A stretch of DNA of 64,000 nt from NCBI RefSeq assembly GCF_003992665.1, contig NZ_RZMX01000051.1, forward strand, positions 229,033-293,032. The letters run 5' to 3'. The notes under the pieces were generated by a model that saw nothing but the letters and a program-made list of their open reading frames with translations, was not told the DNA's origin and ran no database searches. Origin of the DNA: Pelagibacterium montanilacus. GTDB taxonomy: Bacteria; Pseudomonadota; Alphaproteobacteria; Rhizobiales; Devosiaceae. Shown here piece by piece: positions 20,458 to 28,894 of this stretch. A program made the translations under genes and the position numbers. Every line of letters begins with the position of its first letter. Positions within the stretch are counted from its first letter, which is position 1.

Positions 20458-21576
20458 TCAGCGCCGGGCTAAAACCGTGCCCGCAGCCACGCTAAAGGCC
20501 TGTGCCCGCTCGCCAAGATCGGCAAACAGCATCTGATCGGTGCCCGTCATGAAGCACTGGGTGTCGAGCCTGTCGAGGGTATCGAACAGCGCGGCGCGGC
20601 GGCGCGGGTCCAGATGCGCCGCTACCTCGTCGAGAAGAAGGATCGGCGCCATGCCGGTCATGTCGCGCACGAGGCGCGCATGAACGAGGATCAGCCCGAT
20701 CAGCAGGGCCTTCTGCTCGCCGGTCGAGCACAGCGCCGCGGGCATGGCCTTGCCCATATGCGCGATCTCGAGATCGACCCTGTGGGGGCCCATGGTGGTG
20801 CGGCCCGCGGCCCTGTCCAGCCCCCTCGCGCTGCGCCAGCGCGCCCGCAAGTCTTCCTCGAGCCCGCTTGCAGTCGTCGGGATCGGCTCCTCGAGCATGG
20901 GCACGAGATCGATGCCGGCCTCGGGAAAGCCCGTATCGGCGACCGAGGAGGCCATGAGCGCCCGCAAGCGCCCCAGCGAATCGGTGCGCGCGAAATGGAT
21001 GGCGGATGCGGTTTCGGCCATCTGGGCCTCGATGGCCGAGAGCCAGGCGGGATCGCCGTCGTCGTCAAGGAGCCGGTTGCGCTGGCGCATGGCGCGCTCG
21101 AAATCGGACACGGCCGCGCCATGGCCCGGGATGAGCGTGGTGACCAGCCGGTCGAGAAAGCGCCTGCGGTCTCCTGATGGACCCGAGAACAACCCGTCCA
21201 TGGCCGGGGTGAGCCAGAGCAGGCGCAGATGCTCGCTCATGGCTTCGACCGAACGGGCGTTTGCGCCGTTGATGCGCACGCGCCGCGCGGCGGCATCGGG
21301 GGCGGCCCCCGTGCCCACATCGACCGCGCCATAGGGCGTCTCGATGCTCGAGGCCACGGCCCAGAGCCCGTCGCTGCCGGCCAGCGCCAGGGTCTCGAAC
21401 GGGGCCCGGCGCAGACCGCGTCCCGGCGAGAGCAGGGACACCGCCTCGATCAGATTGGTCTTGCCCGAGCCGTTCTCGCCGGTCAGCACGACGTGGCGCG
21501 CATCGAGGTCGAGCGCGGCGCTCGCGTAATTGCGGAAACTGGTCAGCCGCAGGCGGGAGATGAACCGGTCTGGCAT
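20458..21576 (-). CDS. recF: DNA replication/repair protein RecF
   Basis: This 372-residue ABC-type ATPase binds at single-strand/double-strand junctions and helps load RecA at gaps. The Walker A is GENGSGKTN near residue 35, the signature-like CSTGEQKALLIGL lies in the C-terminal third, and Walker B is PILLLDEVAAHLD. It lies between dnaN (43 bases upstream) and gyrB (103 bases downstream). That downstream gap contains a short GCGGG/CCCGC hairpin. Length and motifs are complete. Confidence 0.95.
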   Translation of the reverse strand: MPDRFISRLRLTSFRNYASAALDLDARHVVLTGENGSGKTNLIEAVSLLSPGRGLRRAPFETLALAGSDGLWAVASSIETPYGAVDVGTGAAPDAAARRVRINGANARSVEAMSEHLRLLWLTPAMDGLFSGPSGDRRRFLDRLVTTLIPGHGAAVSDFERAMRQRNRLLDDDGDPAWLSAIEAQMAETASAIHFARTDSLGRLRALMASSVADTGFPEAGIDLVPMLEEPIPTTASGLEEDLRARWRSARGLDRAAGRTTMGPHRVDLEIAHMGKAMPAALCSTGEQKALLIGLILVHARLVRDMTGMAPILLLDEVAAHLDPRRRAALFDTLDRLDTQCFMTGTDQMLFADLGERAQAFSVAAGTVLARR

Positions 21577-21619
21577 GGCCGCGGGGAGAACAGGCGACGG
21601 GCGAAGCGCCCGCCCGTGC

Positions 21620-22738
21620 CTAGACGCGCATGGGCATCAGCACGAAGAGCGCCTGGGTTTCCCCATCCTCCTTGACGAGCGTCGGCGAGCCGGCATCGTT
21701 GAAGCGGAACTCCACGGATTCGGTGCGGATCTGGGAGATGATCTCGAGCAGATAGCGCGCATTGAAACCGATCTCGAAGGCATCCTCGGAGAACTCGACG
21801 GCCAGTTCCTCATTGGCGGTGCCGTGGTCGGGATTGGTGACCGACAGCTCGAGCTGGCCCGAGGACAGCGAGAGCTTGACCGCCTTGCCCCCGCGTTCGG
21901 ACGCGATGGTGGAGACGCGATCGACCGCACGCGAGAGACTGTCGCGATCCACCAGCAGCCGCTTTTCATTGTTGCGCGGGGTGACGCGCTCGTAGTCGGG
22001 GAAGCTGCCCTCGATGAGCTTGGAGAGCAGAACGACGCCGCCAAGGGTGAACCTGATCTTGGTGTCCGAGAGCTCGACCCCGACTTCGCCCTCCACGCCG
22101 TCGAGCAGCTTGAGCACCTCGGTGACGGTCTTGCGCGGGACGATGATGCCGGGCATGCCCGAGGATCCAGAGGGGGCCTCGGTCTCGACGCGCGCCAGCC
22201 GGTGGCCGTCGGTCGCCACCGCACGCATGGCAATGCCGTCGCCACCGTCGATGGTGTGCATGAAGATGCCGTTGAGATAGTAGCGGGTTTCCTCGTTGGA
22301 GATCGCGAACTGGGTACGCTCGATCAGATCCTTGAGGGTCTGGGGCGGAATGGAAAAGCTGTGGGTGAAGGTGCCCGATTTGAGATCGGGGAATCCGTCG
22401 GGGTTGAGGCACTGGAGATGAAAGCGCGAGCGCCCCGAGGAAATCTGCATCTGGTCGTTGCCATCGGTCTCGAGCAGGACCTCGGCGCCGTCCGAAAGCT
22501 TGCGCACGATCTCGTATAGCGTGTGGGCCGGGACCGTGGTGGTGCCCGGCGTGCCGGTCATGGCGGGCACGGTTTCGGTGACCTCGATATCGAGATCGGT
22601 CGCGCGCATGTCCAGCCCGTCCGGCGTGGCGCTCATGAGCACGTTGGCCAGGATCGGATAGGTGTTGCGGCGCTCCACGATCCTGTGAACGTGACCGAGC
22701 GACTTGAGAAGATGGTTGCGCTCAAGCGTGACCTTCAT
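21620..22738 (-). CDS. dnaN: DNA polymerase III beta sliding clamp
   Basis: The 372-residue sliding clamp tethers DNA polymerase III and many repair proteins to DNA. It begins MKVTLERNHLLKSLGHVHRIVERRNTYP-type sequence, has the three repeated clamp domains, and ends in the conserved ALFVLMPMRV. Length is typical. The start is the ATG before KVTLERN; a long in-frame upstream extension into the nagA intergenic region is not coding. It heads the dnaN-recF-gyrB group and diverges from nagA. Confidence 0.97.
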   Translation of the reverse strand: MKVTLERNHLLKSLGHVHRIVERRNTYPILANVLMSATPDGLDMRATDLDIEVTETVPAMTGTPGTTTVPAHTLYEIVRKLSDGAEVLLETDGNDQMQISSGRSRFHLQCLNPDGFPDLKSGTFTHSFSIPPQTLKDLIERTQFAISNEETRYYLNGIFMHTIDGGDGIAMRAVATDGHRLARVETEAPSGSSGMPGIIVPRKTVTEVLKLLDGVEGEVGVELSDTKIRFTLGGVVLLSKLIEGSFPDYERVTPRNNEKRLLVDRDSLSRAVDRVSTIASERGGKAVKLSLSSGQLELSVTNPDHGTANEELAVEFSEDAFEIGFNARYLLEIISQIRTESVEFRFNDAGSPTLVKEDGETQALFVLMPMRV

Positions 22739-22980
22739 CGCTGTTCCTGACCTCTGGCGAAATGTCTTTTGCATGCCGCGCCTGCAATAGGCTCGGCCCG
22801 GCAGGACGCCGGGGTGCGACCCTGCCCTGACCGGAAAAAAAACGCAAGGGCCCCCAAGCCACCCGGGCGGCCCTTCGGGCCGGATCGGGCATCGGGCCGC
22901 GTCTGGAAGGCGGCCGGGACATGGGATAGACTCCGGGCACCCGGTTCTGCCCGGTTCCATTGGCCAGCCGTGAGCCCGAG

Positions 22981-24132
22981 ATGACCCGAAACTTCGCCCT
23001 TTTGGGCGCCACCATCCTTGACGGGGAGCGCCGGCATGAAGGCCGGGCCCTGGTGATCGGCGAGGGGCGCGTCCTCGCGCTGGCCGACCCCGCGGACCTG
23101 CCCGCGGGGCTCGAGCGGATCGCTTTCGAGGGGGGGCTGATCGCCCCGGGATTTGTGGATCTGCAGGTCAATGGCGGTGGCGGGGTGCTGTTCAACCAGA
23201 ACCCGGACGTCGAGGCGATCGCGGCGATCTCTGCGGCCCATGCCCCGTTCGGCACCACGGCCCTTCTGCCCACGGCTATCACCGACCGCCCCGAGGTGAC
23301 GCGGGCTGCGCTGGACGCGGCGCGGGCGGCCGCGCGTTCGGGCGTGGCCGGGTTCGCCGGGGTGCATCTGGAGGGTCCGCACCTTTCTCTCGCGCGCAAG
23401 GGTGCGCACAGCCCGGCGCTGATCCGGGCTATGAAGGATGCCGACCGTGACCTGATCATCGCGGCCCGCGGGGCTATCCCCACCGTACTGGTCACGCTGG
23501 CGCCCGAGGCGGCCACGCGGGCGCAGATCGGAGCGCTCGCCAAGGCCGGGGTGATCGTGAGCCTGGGGCACAGCGATGCCAGCTGCGCGGCCGCGCGCGC
23601 GGCGATCGAAGCGGGGGCGGGCATGGCCACGCATCTGTTCAACGCCATGAGCCAGATGGGCAATCGCGAGCCCGGGCTCGTCGGCGCGGTGCTCGAGACC
23701 GGGATCTGGGCCGGGCTTATCGCCGACGGCATCCATGTGGCGCCGGAGACCGTCGCCATCGCCCTGCGGGCCAAGCGCGGGCCGGGGCGGATTTTCCTCG
23801 TCACAGATTCCATGCCTCCGATCGGCACTGACCTCGCTGGCTTTGAGCTCAACGGACGCGAAGTGATGCGGTCGGAGGGCGCGCTGCGTCTGGGCGATGG
23901 CACGCTGGCGGGCGCCGATCTGACCATGATCGACGCGGTGCGCTGGACCCACCGGGTCATCGGGCTCGAGCTCGACGAGGCCCTGCGCATGGCCTCGCTC
24001 TATCCGGCCATGGCGATCGGGCGCGACGAGACGCTGGGACGGCTGCGAGCGGGGAGCGATGCGTCCTTTGTTCACCTCACCGACGGGCTCGAGATCGCGA
24101 GCGTCTGGCGGCGGGGCGAAAAGGTGGCTTAA
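22981..24132 (+). CDS. nagA: N-acetylglucosamine-6-phosphate deacetylase
   Basis: This 383-residue amidohydrolase deacetylates GlcNAc-6-phosphate to glucosamine-6-phosphate. The metal site is of the Q-x-N type (PGFVDLQVNGGGGV) rather than H-x-H, as in E. coli NagA. The metal-binding glutamate is in HLEGPHL, histidines are in LGHSDAS and THLFNAM, and the catalytic aspartate is in TDSMPP. A TTG at 22960 would add seven residues; the ATG was preferred. It stands alone here, without nagB or a PTS permease, so it may serve cell-wall amino-sugar recycling. The BadF-type kinase at 37790 could supply its substrate elsewhere in the cell. Confidence 0.92.
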   Translation: MTRNFALLGATILDGERRHEGRALVIGEGRVLALADPADLPAGLERIAFEGGLIAPGFVDLQVNGGGGVLFNQNPDVEAIAAISAAHAPFGTTALLPTAITDRPEVTRAALDAARAAARSGVAGFAGVHLEGPHLSLARKGAHSPALIRAMKDADRDLIIAARGAIPTVLVTLAPEAATRAQIGALAKAGVIVSLGHSDASCAAARAAIEAGAGMATHLFNAMSQMGNREPGLVGAVLETGIWAGLIADGIHVAPETVAIALRAKRGPGRIFLVTDSMPPIGTDLAGFELNGREVMRSEGALRLGDGTLAGADLTMIDAVRWTHRVIGLELDEALRMASLYPAMAIGRDETLGRLRAGSDASFVHLTDGLEIASVWRRGEKVA

Positions 24133-24153
24133 GTCCTTGTGGCCCTAGTGGCC

Positions 24154-24591
24154 CTAGCCGACCTTTTCGAGCACGTCGATTTCACCGACCGCGTCGGCGA
24201 GCGTGGTGCTGTCGAGCACGGCGCGGGTGGCTTCGGTGACCTTGGCAAAAACGTGCCGGATTTCGCAATCGGCCTCGCTCTTGCAGTCGACGCAACTGCG
24301 ATAGGCGATCTTGGAAAGGCAGGGGAGCGGCGCGATCGGGCCGTCGATGATTCGCAGCACCTCCCCGAAACTGGTGGAGGCGGGATCCTTGAGCAGGAGA
24401 TACCCTCCCGCCTTGCCGCGCTTGGACATTACAATGCCGTTGCGCTTGAGTTCGAGCAGGATCTGCTCGAGGAACTTCTTGGGAATGTGCTGGCCGACCG
24501 CGATCTCGGAGATCATCAGCGAGGCCCCCGGTCCGGCCCGGGTCAGGGCAACGAGCGCGCGCAGCGCATAGCGTGCCTTTTGCGAAATCAT
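24154..24591 (-). CDS. Rrf2-family transcriptional regulator with four-cysteine motif
   Basis: The 145-residue DNA-binding protein is of the Rrf2/IscR/RirA family. An N-terminal winged helix (MISQKARYALRALVAL, IPKKFLEQILLELKRNGIV, KRGKAGGYLL) is followed by a cysteine cluster at residues 91, 100, 103 and 109 (C-x8-C-x2-C-x5-C). IscR and RirA carry three cysteines that hold an Fe-S cluster, so a metal or Fe-S sensor is likely, but the spacing with four cysteines does not match either exactly. The target genes are unknown. It diverges from the dipeptide importer over 556 bases. An AAGGA ribosome site precedes the ATG. Confidence 0.88.
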   Translation of the reverse strand: MISQKARYALRALVALTRAGPGASLMISEIAVGQHIPKKFLEQILLELKRNGIVMSKRGKAGGYLLLKDPASTSFGEVLRIIDGPIAPLPCLSKIAYRSCVDCKSEADCEIRHVFAKVTEATRAVLDSTTLADAVGEIDVLEKVG

Positions 24592-24798
24592 GGCTGTCCT
24601 TCGGCGTGATCGGGCTTCCTGTCATAATCGTGTCCGGCCCGGGCTTCAACTCCGGCGGGCCCTTTGCACCCCAGCCATGCGGGAGAGTGGAGGCGCGGGG
24701 CGCGGCCAAACCGCTCGCCACACCCTCCATCTAAAAAATTTTGATGCGGATTTGCCGTTGATGTACCGCAGGTTACGGCATTTAGGCTCTGAAATATC

Positions 24799-24804
24799 TA
24801 TAAT
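24799..24804 (+). promoter_or_regulatory. Consensus -10 box before the dipeptide importer
   Basis: A perfect TATAAT sits 2 bases upstream of the palindrome at 24807. No good -35 is visible at 17 bases, so an activator or extended contact may be needed. Confidence 0.45.
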
Positions 24805-24806
24805 TT

Positions 24807-24822
24807 TTGACCAAATGGTCAA
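24807..24822. promoter_or_regulatory. Palindromic operator before the dipeptide importer
   Basis: A perfect inverted repeat, TTGACCA-AA-TGGTCAA, covers the expected transcription start just after a TATAAT box, a position suited to repression. The same 16-mer with one mismatch occurs at 53113-53128 before the nucleoside importer. The half-site style fits GntR-type regulators, but no regulator is identified. Confidence 0.6.
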
Positions 24823-24905
24823 GTTAGGTCAGCCTGGTTGACGCAAACGTCCCGGCCATACCCATTGCGCGAGGCGGGAAAAGACGCTTTGTTGCGGCTT
24901 CGGCG

Positions 24906-24927
24906 CACAACGTCGGCAAACGTTGTG
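24906..24927 (+). other. Stem-loop in the importer leader
   Basis: A perfect 8-bp stem (CACAACGT and ACGTTGTG, loop CGGCAA) lies in the putative 5' leader, 26 bases before the small open frame at 24954. No U-run follows, so it is not a simple terminator. The rest of the gap 24592-25147 also holds a 16-base palindrome at 25064-25079. Confidence 0.5.
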
Positions 24928-24953
24928 GCCCCAAGTCGCGGGGAGGAATCATC

Positions 24954-25007
24954 ATGCAAAACGATATTCCCTGCACATCGTTCGAGAGGGTGCGCCCATC
25001 CGTCTGA
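24954..25007 (+). CDS. Possible 17-residue leader peptide
   Basis: A short open frame, MQNDIPCTSFERVRPSV, begins with ATG after a very strong ribosome site (GGGGAGGAA, 6 bases of spacing). It lies between the putative promoter and the substrate-binding protein gene. No obvious run of one amino acid marks it as a classical attenuator peptide. It could be a regulatory upstream ORF or a chance frame with a good ribosome site. Confidence 0.3.
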   Translation: MQNDIPCTSFERVRPSV

Positions 25008-25147
25008 CCCGAGCCGATCGAACCCGTCCGATGCCCATCGGCGCTTCGAGACGACTGGTCACCGGAGGGCGCGCCCTCCTGGATTTCTTCCGCGTAGCCG
25101 GGCCCTTCCCGGGCCGCACGCGGACCGTTCCAAGGGGAAACACCACC

Positions 25148-26725
25148 ATGCGAAAAACCTTTACCGCCATCGCAGCCACGCTGCTGGCCTCCTCGGTGCT
25201 CGTCTCGGCCGCGCAGGCCGAAACGCTGCGCTGGGCCCGCACGTCCGACGCGCTCACTCTGGACCCACATTCCCAGAACCAGGGCGTCACCCACACTTTC
25301 AACCACCACATCTACGAGACGCTGCTGGACCGCGATCTCGAGGGCAATCTGCGTGAGCGCCTGGCGACCGACTGGTACGTCAAGGAAGGCGACGACACGG
25401 TCTGGGTCTTCGAGCTGCGCGAAGGGGTGACCTTCCACGGCGGCGAAGAGTTCACGGCCGAGGACGTAGTGTTCTCGATCGAGCGCGCCAAGAGTGAAAA
25501 CTCCAACATGCGTCAGCTCCACGCCGATGTGGAAAGCGTGACCGCGGTGGACGACTACACGGTCGAATTCCAGATGGCGGGTCCCTCCCCGCTCTATCCC
25601 AACAACGTCACCAACACCTTCATCATGGACATGGGCTGGTCGGAAGAAAACGACCTGCAGTCGGTCCAGGATTTCGGCGCCGGTGAAGAGAATTTCGCGG
25701 TGCGCAACACCAACGGCACCGGCCCCTATGTGCTCACCGAGCGCGATCCGGACGTGCGTTCGGTCCTCACCGCTTACCAAGACTGGTGGGGCGAGGCTTC
25801 GGACGTGACCGAGATCGTCTACACCCCGATCGCCGACAACGCCACGCGCGTGGCGGCCCTGCTCTCGGGCGAGGTGGATCTGGTCCAGGACGTTCCCGTC
25901 CAGGACATCGATCGCCTGAGCGGCACCGACGGGGTCAAGGTCGAGACCGGCCCGGAAAACCGCACCATCTATTTCGGCTACCGCATGGATGACGAGCCGC
26001 TGACCTCCTCGGACGTCACCGACGAGAACCCCTTCGCCAATCCGCTGGTGCGTGAGGCCATGGAGCTGGCCATCGACCGCGAGGCGATCCGCCAGGTGGT
26101 GATGCGCGGGCAGTCGATTCCGACCTGCGTGAACATGCCCCCGTTCGTGAACGGCTGGACCGAAGAGCTCGATGCGTGCCCTGCGGTCGACCTCGACGCC
26201 GCCCGCGCGCTGATGGAAGAGGCTGGCTATGGCGACGGCTTCACCGTGACGCTCGACACGCCCAATGACCGCTACGTCAACGACGAGGCCATTTCCCAGG
26301 CGGTCGTGGGCATGCTCGGCCAGATCGGCATCGACGTGACGCTCGCGTCGCGCCCGGTCGCCCAGCACTCCCCGCTGATCCTCAACAACCAGACCGATTT
26401 CTATCTTCTGGGCTGGGGCGTGCCGACCTTTGACTCGGCCTACATCTTCAACGATCTGGTCCACACAAAGACCGACGATTACGGGACCTACAATATCGGT
26501 CTGTATTCGAACCCCGAGGTCGATGAGATGATCCAGTCGCTCGGCACCATGACCGATCTCGAGGCTCGCGATCAGGTCATCGCCGACATCTGGGAGCAGG
26601 TCCAGGAAGATCGCGTCTTCCTTACCGTTCACGTTCAGGAACTGGCCTACGCCATGCGCGATGACATGACCCTGGCCGTGCATCCGGAAAACCAGCCCTC
26701 GATGGTCGACGTCACCTACGAGTAA
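25148..26725 (+). CDS. Dipeptide/oligopeptide-type ABC transporter substrate-binding protein
   Basis: The 525-residue periplasmic protein belongs to SBP family 5 (DppA/OppA/NikA-like). A signal peptide of about 24 residues ends AAQA. Family features include the early DALTLDPHSQNQ, HIYETLLDRD and FHGGEEFTAEDVVFSIERA. The ligand cannot be read from sequence: peptides, sugars, opines or other small molecules are all bound by this family. It heads a complete importer (two permeases and two ATPases downstream) and is separated from the first permease by 235 bases with a strong hairpin. The start ATG has an AAGGGGAA ribosome site; sequence upstream is leader. Confidence 0.92.
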   Translation: MRKTFTAIAATLLASSVLVSAAQAETLRWARTSDALTLDPHSQNQGVTHTFNHHIYETLLDRDLEGNLRERLATDWYVKEGDDTVWVFELREGVTFHGGEEFTAEDVVFSIERAKSENSNMRQLHADVESVTAVDDYTVEFQMAGPSPLYPNNVTNTFIMDMGWSEENDLQSVQDFGAGEENFAVRNTNGTGPYVLTERDPDVRSVLTAYQDWWGEASDVTEIVYTPIADNATRVAALLSGEVDLVQDVPVQDIDRLSGTDGVKVETGPENRTIYFGYRMDDEPLTSSDVTDENPFANPLVREAMELAIDREAIRQVVMRGQSIPTCVNMPPFVNGWTEELDACPAVDLDAARALMEEAGYGDGFTVTLDTPNDRYVNDEAISQAVVGMLGQIGIDVTLASRPVAQHSPLILNNQTDFYLLGWGVPTFDSAYIFNDLVHTKTDDYGTYNIGLYSNPEVDEMIQSLGTMTDLEARDQVIADIWEQVQEDRVFLTVHVQELAYAMRDDMTLAVHPENQPSMVDVTYE

Positions 26726-26744
26726 GCCAGCACACCTCATTGCG

Positions 26745-26783
26745 CGCCGCGCCACGGCTTTGTCCATAAGTCGTGGCGCGGCG
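26745..26783 (+). other. Long stem-loop between binding protein and permease genes
   Basis: A stem of 12 uninterrupted base pairs (26745-26756 with 26772-26783), extendable to 16 with one wobble pair, has a 7-base loop. It lacks a U-run. Such intercistronic hairpins commonly stabilise the binding-protein mRNA and reduce expression of downstream permease genes. Confidence 0.75.
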
Positions 26784-26960
26784 TTCGCTTAAGGGTGGCC
26801 TGGCGGATCGGCCGGATACCACCCCGGCACCCTGGAAGGCACCCGGAGTGGGCCGGCCGGCCCTGAGAACGTTCGGGCCTGAGAGCGGCCGCAAGGGGAT
26901 CACGTCGGGCCCCCGTCCGCCGACCGACGTCCCCAGAAACGAAGCGGAGACCAGACGTTC

Positions 26961-27944
26961 ATGTTGGCCTTCATCCTAAAGCGCCTCGCGCAATCGGTCC
27001 TTGTGATGCTGGTTGTGGCGCTGATCTCGTTCACGATGTTCCGCTATGTCGGCGATCCCGTGGCCTCTCTGGTCAGCCAGGAGGCCTCGATCGCCGATCA
27101 GGAACAGCTGCGCGAGCGGCTCGGGCTCAACGATCCCATCGTCGAGCAGTTCTTCCGGTTCGTGGGTAACGCCCTGCAGGGACAGTTCGGCATTTCCTAC
27201 CGGCTTCAGCAGCCGGTCTCCGAACTCATCCTCTCGCGCCTGCCGGCCACCATCGAGCTGGCCTTCGCCTCGGCGACGATTGCCCTGACGCTCGGGATCA
27301 TCCTGGGGGTCTTTACCGCGCTCAAGCCGCAAAGTCCCGTCTCTGGCGGGGTGATGGCCTTTTCGCTCGTGGGGGTTTCCCTGCCCACCTTCCTGATCGG
27401 CATTGCGCTCATCTACATCTTTGCGGTCGAGCTGCAATGGCTGCCCTCGTTCGGGCGCGGGGACGTGGTGGATCTGGGCTGGTGGAACACGGGCCTTCTG
27501 AGCGAATCGGGCCTGCGCTCGATCATCCTGCCCGCGATCACGCTCTCGCTGTTCCAGATGACGCTGATCATGCGGCTGGTGCGCGCCGAGATGCTCGAAG
27601 TTTTGCGGGCCGATTACATCAAATTCGCCCGCGCCCGCGGTCTGACCGACCGGGCCGTCAATTTCGGCCATGCGCTCAAGAACACGCTGGTGCCGGTCAT
27701 CACGATCACCGGCCTGCAACTGGGCTCGGTCATCGCGTTTGCGATCATCACCGAGACCGTGTTCCAGTGGCCCGGCGTGGGATCGCTGTTCATCAACTCG
27801 GTCGCGGTGGTCGACGTGCCGGTCATGGCCGCCTATCTGATGTTCATTGCGCTCGTGTTCGTCGTGATCAACCTGATCGTGGACATCCTTTACTATCTCG
27901 TCGACCCCCGGCTCCGGGTCGGCGGCGCACGCGGAGGGCATTGA
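26961..27944 (+). CDS. ABC transporter permease, DppB-like
   Basis: The 327-residue inner-membrane permease has about six transmembrane helices, with the first at residues 9-30. The binding-protein-dependent transport signature that contacts the ATPase is around VLRADYIKFARARGLTDRAVNFGHALKN. It forms the translocation channel together with the next gene, two bases downstream. The start ATG is preceded by a weak purine-rich site. Paralogous to DppB/OppB. Confidence 0.93.
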   Translation: MLAFILKRLAQSVLVMLVVALISFTMFRYVGDPVASLVSQEASIADQEQLRERLGLNDPIVEQFFRFVGNALQGQFGISYRLQQPVSELILSRLPATIELAFASATIALTLGIILGVFTALKPQSPVSGGVMAFSLVGVSLPTFLIGIALIYIFAVELQWLPSFGRGDVVDLGWWNTGLLSESGLRSIILPAITLSLFQMTLIMRLVRAEMLEVLRADYIKFARARGLTDRAVNFGHALKNTLVPVITITGLQLGSVIAFAIITETVFQWPGVGSLFINSVAVVDVPVMAAYLMFIALVFVVINLIVDILYYLVDPRLRVGGARGGH

Positions 27945-27946
27945 CC

Positions 27947-28894
27947 ATGAGCGCTTCGGCACCGCCGGGCCGCCGCCCCATGGGGCTGTTTTCCCGGATC
28001 ATCGATTCCGACATCTTCTATTCCTTCCGGACCTCCCCGGTCGCGGTGGTGGCCGCGAGTATCGCGCTCATTCTCATTCTTGCCGCGGTGTTCGCGCCCT
28101 GGATCGCGCCCTATAACCCGTTCGATCCGCGGACGCTGAACCTGATGGACGGCTATACCGCGCCGATGGAAACCTCGTTTGCGGGCAACTACTTCCTGCT
28201 GGGCGCCGACCATCAGGGTCGCGACGTCTTCTCGACCATTCTTTACGGATCACGCGTCTCGCTTCTCGTGGGGCTTTCGGCCACGCTGTTTGCCATGACG
28301 CTGGGGGTTAGCCTGGGCCTGATCGCGGGCTATCGCGGCGGGTTCACCGACGCGATCATCATGCGCATCTGCGACATCCAGCTCACCTTTCCCGCCATTC
28401 TCATCGCGCTCCTGATCTTCGGGGTGGCGCGCGGGCTCATTCCGCCCAGCCAGCAGGAAAGCACCGCCCTTTACGTCCTGATCCTGGCCATCGGGCTCTC
28501 GAACTGGGCGCAGTTCGCGCGCACGGTGCGCGGGGCGACCATGGTCGAGCGCCAGAAGGACTATGTCGCCGCCGCCCGCATCATGGGGGTGCATCCCCTT
28601 TTCATCCTCGTTCGCCACATCCTGCCCAATGTCACGGGCCCCGTGCTCGTGATCGCCACGATCGGGCTGGCGCTGGCGATCATCGAGGAAGCGACGCTGT
28701 CGTTCCTCGGGGTCGGGGTGCCGCCCACCCAGCCCTCGCTGGGGACCCTGATCCGCATCGGCCAGCAATTCCTGTTCTCGGGCGAATGGTGGATTCTGTT
28801 TTTCCCCGCGCTCACGCTCGTGCTGCTGGCGCTGTCGGTGAACCTTCTGGGCGACTGGCTGCGCGACGCGCTCAATCCGAGGTTGCGCAAATGA
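27947..28894 (+). CDS. ABC transporter permease, DppC-like
   Basis: This 315-residue permease pairs with the DppB-like protein. The N-terminal segment (about residues 30-55, VAVVAASIALILILAAVFAPW) is the first helix. The coupling motif is around KDYVAAARIMGVHPLFILVRHILPN. Typical DppC elements such as LLGADHQGRDVFS and FLGVGVPPTQPSLG are intact. The ATG was chosen because the upstream open frame lies inside the DppB-like gene in another frame. Its stop overlaps the next start (ATGA). Confidence 0.93.
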   Translation: MSASAPPGRRPMGLFSRIIDSDIFYSFRTSPVAVVAASIALILILAAVFAPWIAPYNPFDPRTLNLMDGYTAPMETSFAGNYFLLGADHQGRDVFSTILYGSRVSLLVGLSATLFAMTLGVSLGLIAGYRGGFTDAIIMRICDIQLTFPAILIALLIFGVARGLIPPSQQESTALYVLILAIGLSNWAQFARTVRGATMVERQKDYVAAARIMGVHPLFILVRHILPNVTGPVLVIATIGLALAIIEEATLSFLGVGVPPTQPSLGTLIRIGQQFLFSGEWWILFFPALTLVLLALSVNLLGDWLRDALNPRLRK

